Positions 6,159-7,396 of a DNA stretch of 7,396 nt are shown here, in pieces (positions within the stretch are counted from its first letter, which is position 1; each line of letters begins with the position of its first letter). Made by a program: the position numbers and the translations under genes. The stretch is from Bacteroidetes bacterium GWA2_31_9b (GTDB lineage: Bacteria; Bacteroidota; Bacteroidia; Bacteroidales; UBA12077). The notes below the pieces were generated by a model. It did not search any database. It saw only the letters and a list, made by a program, of their open reading frames with translations, and was not told the DNA's origin. The stretch lies in NCBI GenBank assembly GCA_001769005.1, contig MENE01000171.1, positions 28,774-36,169 of the forward strand, read 5' to 3'.

Positions 6159-7396
6159 ATGAATGTAAGAAAACTAATTGTATATGTTATTATTCCAATA
6201 CTTTTGGGATCATGTACAGCAAATGCACAGAATTATAAAATTGATTTAAAAATTTTCGGTTTAAGCGATACCGATATTTATTTGGCTCATCATTATGGCA
6301 ACAAGCAATATTTAGATGATACAATAAAATTAAACAGCAAAGGGGAAGGAGTATTTAAAGGTGACACTTTGCTTCATCAGGGAATTTATCTGGTAGTTCT
6401 TCCATCAAAAAATTATTTTGAAATTCTTGTTGGCTCAGATCAGGAATTTTCAGTTGAAACAAAAAAAGACGATCTTTTAAAAGGATTAACAATAAAAGGA
6501 TCGAAAGAAAATACTGCTTTTAAATCCTATCAGGATTACATGATCGGAATGAATGAAAAATCGCAAAAGATTCAGCAAATGATAAAAGAAAACTATTTAA
6601 ATGTTGACACATTAGTCATTTTGCAAGATGAATTAAAGAAGTTGGATTCCGATGTAAAACTTGAATGGAATAAGTTAATAATGGAAAACAAGGGGTCGTT
6701 ACTTGAAGCAATTATTAAATCAATGATTAGTCCTGAAATACCTGAAATTGAAGTACCAGAAAATATTCAAAATAAAGATTCAGTAAAATGGTTTCATGCA
6801 TACAATTACAATCAGAATCATTATTTCGACAATATCAATTTATCGGACAACCGATTATTACGCACACCAATTCTGCATAATAAAATTGAACATTTCTTTA
6901 CAAAAGTTCTAATTCAAAACCCCGATACCATAATTAAATATATTGATATTGTTGCGTTAAAAGCATCGGTAAATGATGAAGTTTTTCAATATGTTATGCG
7001 ATATTTAATAAATACTTTTCAGCAAAGCAATATTATGGGAATGGATAAAGTATTTGTTCATGTAGCTGAAAACTATTATTTATCGGGCAAAGTAGACTGG
7101 CTAGACAAAGAAACTACAGAAAAACTTCGCGAACAAGTTGCAAAACTTCGTTTTAATCTGATAGGAAATAATGCGCAGGATATGAAGATGGAAACAAGTA
7201 CAGGAGAGTATGCCCGATTAAGTGAAATAAAAGCCAAATTTACACTTGTTATGTTTTGGGAAACCGATTGCGGACATTGTAAAAAAGTTGTTCCACAGAT
7301 TTGGGAAATATATAATAAGTTCGATCGTAATGAGTTTGAAGTATTTGCTGTTTATACACAAACAGATAAACCGGAATGGATGAAATATGTTGAAGA
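6159..7396 (+). CDS. Exported thioredoxin-like protein with N-terminal DUF4369-type domain (3' end cut off by window)
   Basis: This frame runs open from the ATG at 6159 to the right edge (412 residues seen). Residues 1-23 are an export signal: MNVRK, a hydrophobic stretch LIVYVIIPILL, then GSC with Cys19. LLGSC could be a lipobox, making it a lipoprotein; the following ANAQ could instead be a signal peptidase I site. Residues about 26-127 look like DUF4369 (a beta-rich stretch with FKGDTLLHQGIYLVVLP and ending near GSKENTAFKSYQDYM). A mainly helical middle (about 128-340) resembles the DUF5106-type region often found in such proteins. From about 345 a thioredoxin/TlpA-like domain begins, with VMFWETDCGHCKKVVP (364-379) and the redox pair C371-C374 (codons 7269-7280). 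The cis-proline and C-terminus lie beyond the window. It probably acts as a periplasmic or outer-membrane-attached thiol-disulfide oxidoreductase; its substrate cannot be told. The gene diverges from argS. Confidence 0.85.
   Translation, partial: MNVRKLIVYVIIPILLGSCTANAQNYKIDLKIFGLSDTDIYLAHHYGNKQYLDDTIKLNSKGEGVFKGDTLLHQGIYLVVLPSKNYFEILVGSDQEFSVETKKDDLLKGLTIKGSKENTAFKSYQDYMIGMNEKSQKIQQMIKENYLNVDTLVILQDELKKLDSDVKLEWNKLIMENKGSLLEAIIKSMISPEIPEIEVPENIQNKDSVKWFHAYNYNQNHYFDNINLSDNRLLRTPILHNKIEHFFTKVLIQNPDTIIKYIDIVALKASVNDEVFQYVMRYLINTFQQSNIMGMDKVFVHVAENYYLSGKVDWLDKETTEKLREQVAKLRFNLIGNNAQDMKMETSTGEYARLSEIKAKFTLVMFWETDCGHCKKVVPQIWEIYNKFDRNEFEVFAVYTQTDKPEWMKYVE

Overview
The window looks like chromosomal DNA from a member of the Bacteroidota. 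The evidence is AT-rich DNA, little sign of Shine-Dalgarno sequences, upstream elements of the TAnnTTTG type (with TTG about 19 bases further upstream at ffh), protein variants I associate with this phylum (an ArgRS signature loop reading KMKSR), and a probable DUF4369/DUF5106/thioredoxin-type exported protein. Almost everything here is core housekeeping. I see no phage, transposase, CRISPR array, rRNA or tRNA.

Layout. On the + strand, the 3' part of a small TalC-type transaldolase (2-631) ends at a clear intrinsic terminator (651-680). It is followed by a YciO/YrdC/Sua5-family gene (783-1397). A convergent gap (1398-1700) holds no gene I recognise and is closed by a strong hairpin terminator (1701-1728). 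That hairpin serves the minus-strand cluster, which reads right to left: argS (6005-4212), ffh (4136-2805) and folD (2635-1751). Between ffh and folD lies a compact three-hairpin palindromic element (2691-2779) resembling a REP/BIME element. ffh has its own near-ideal Bacteroidota promoter in the 75-base gap after argS. Divergent from argS, a secreted or lipid-anchored thioredoxin-like protein begins at 6159 and runs off the right edge.

How the genes fit together. The minus-strand cluster combines tRNA charging (argS), co-translational membrane targeting (ffh) and one-carbon metabolism (folD). These are growth-linked functions that could be partly co-transcribed, since no intrinsic terminator separates them. 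The transaldolase belongs to the non-oxidative pentose phosphate pathway. The thioredoxin-like protein probably works in the cell envelope.

The points most worth a second look are: the inverted-pair palindromic element between ffh and folD; the residue pattern that makes the first gene a transaldolase rather than a fructose-6-phosphate aldolase; the YciO-like rather than TsaC-like residues in the second gene; the internal ffh promoter; and a 14-bp palindrome inside the putative argS promoter. I did not find a convincing, wholly new biological system.
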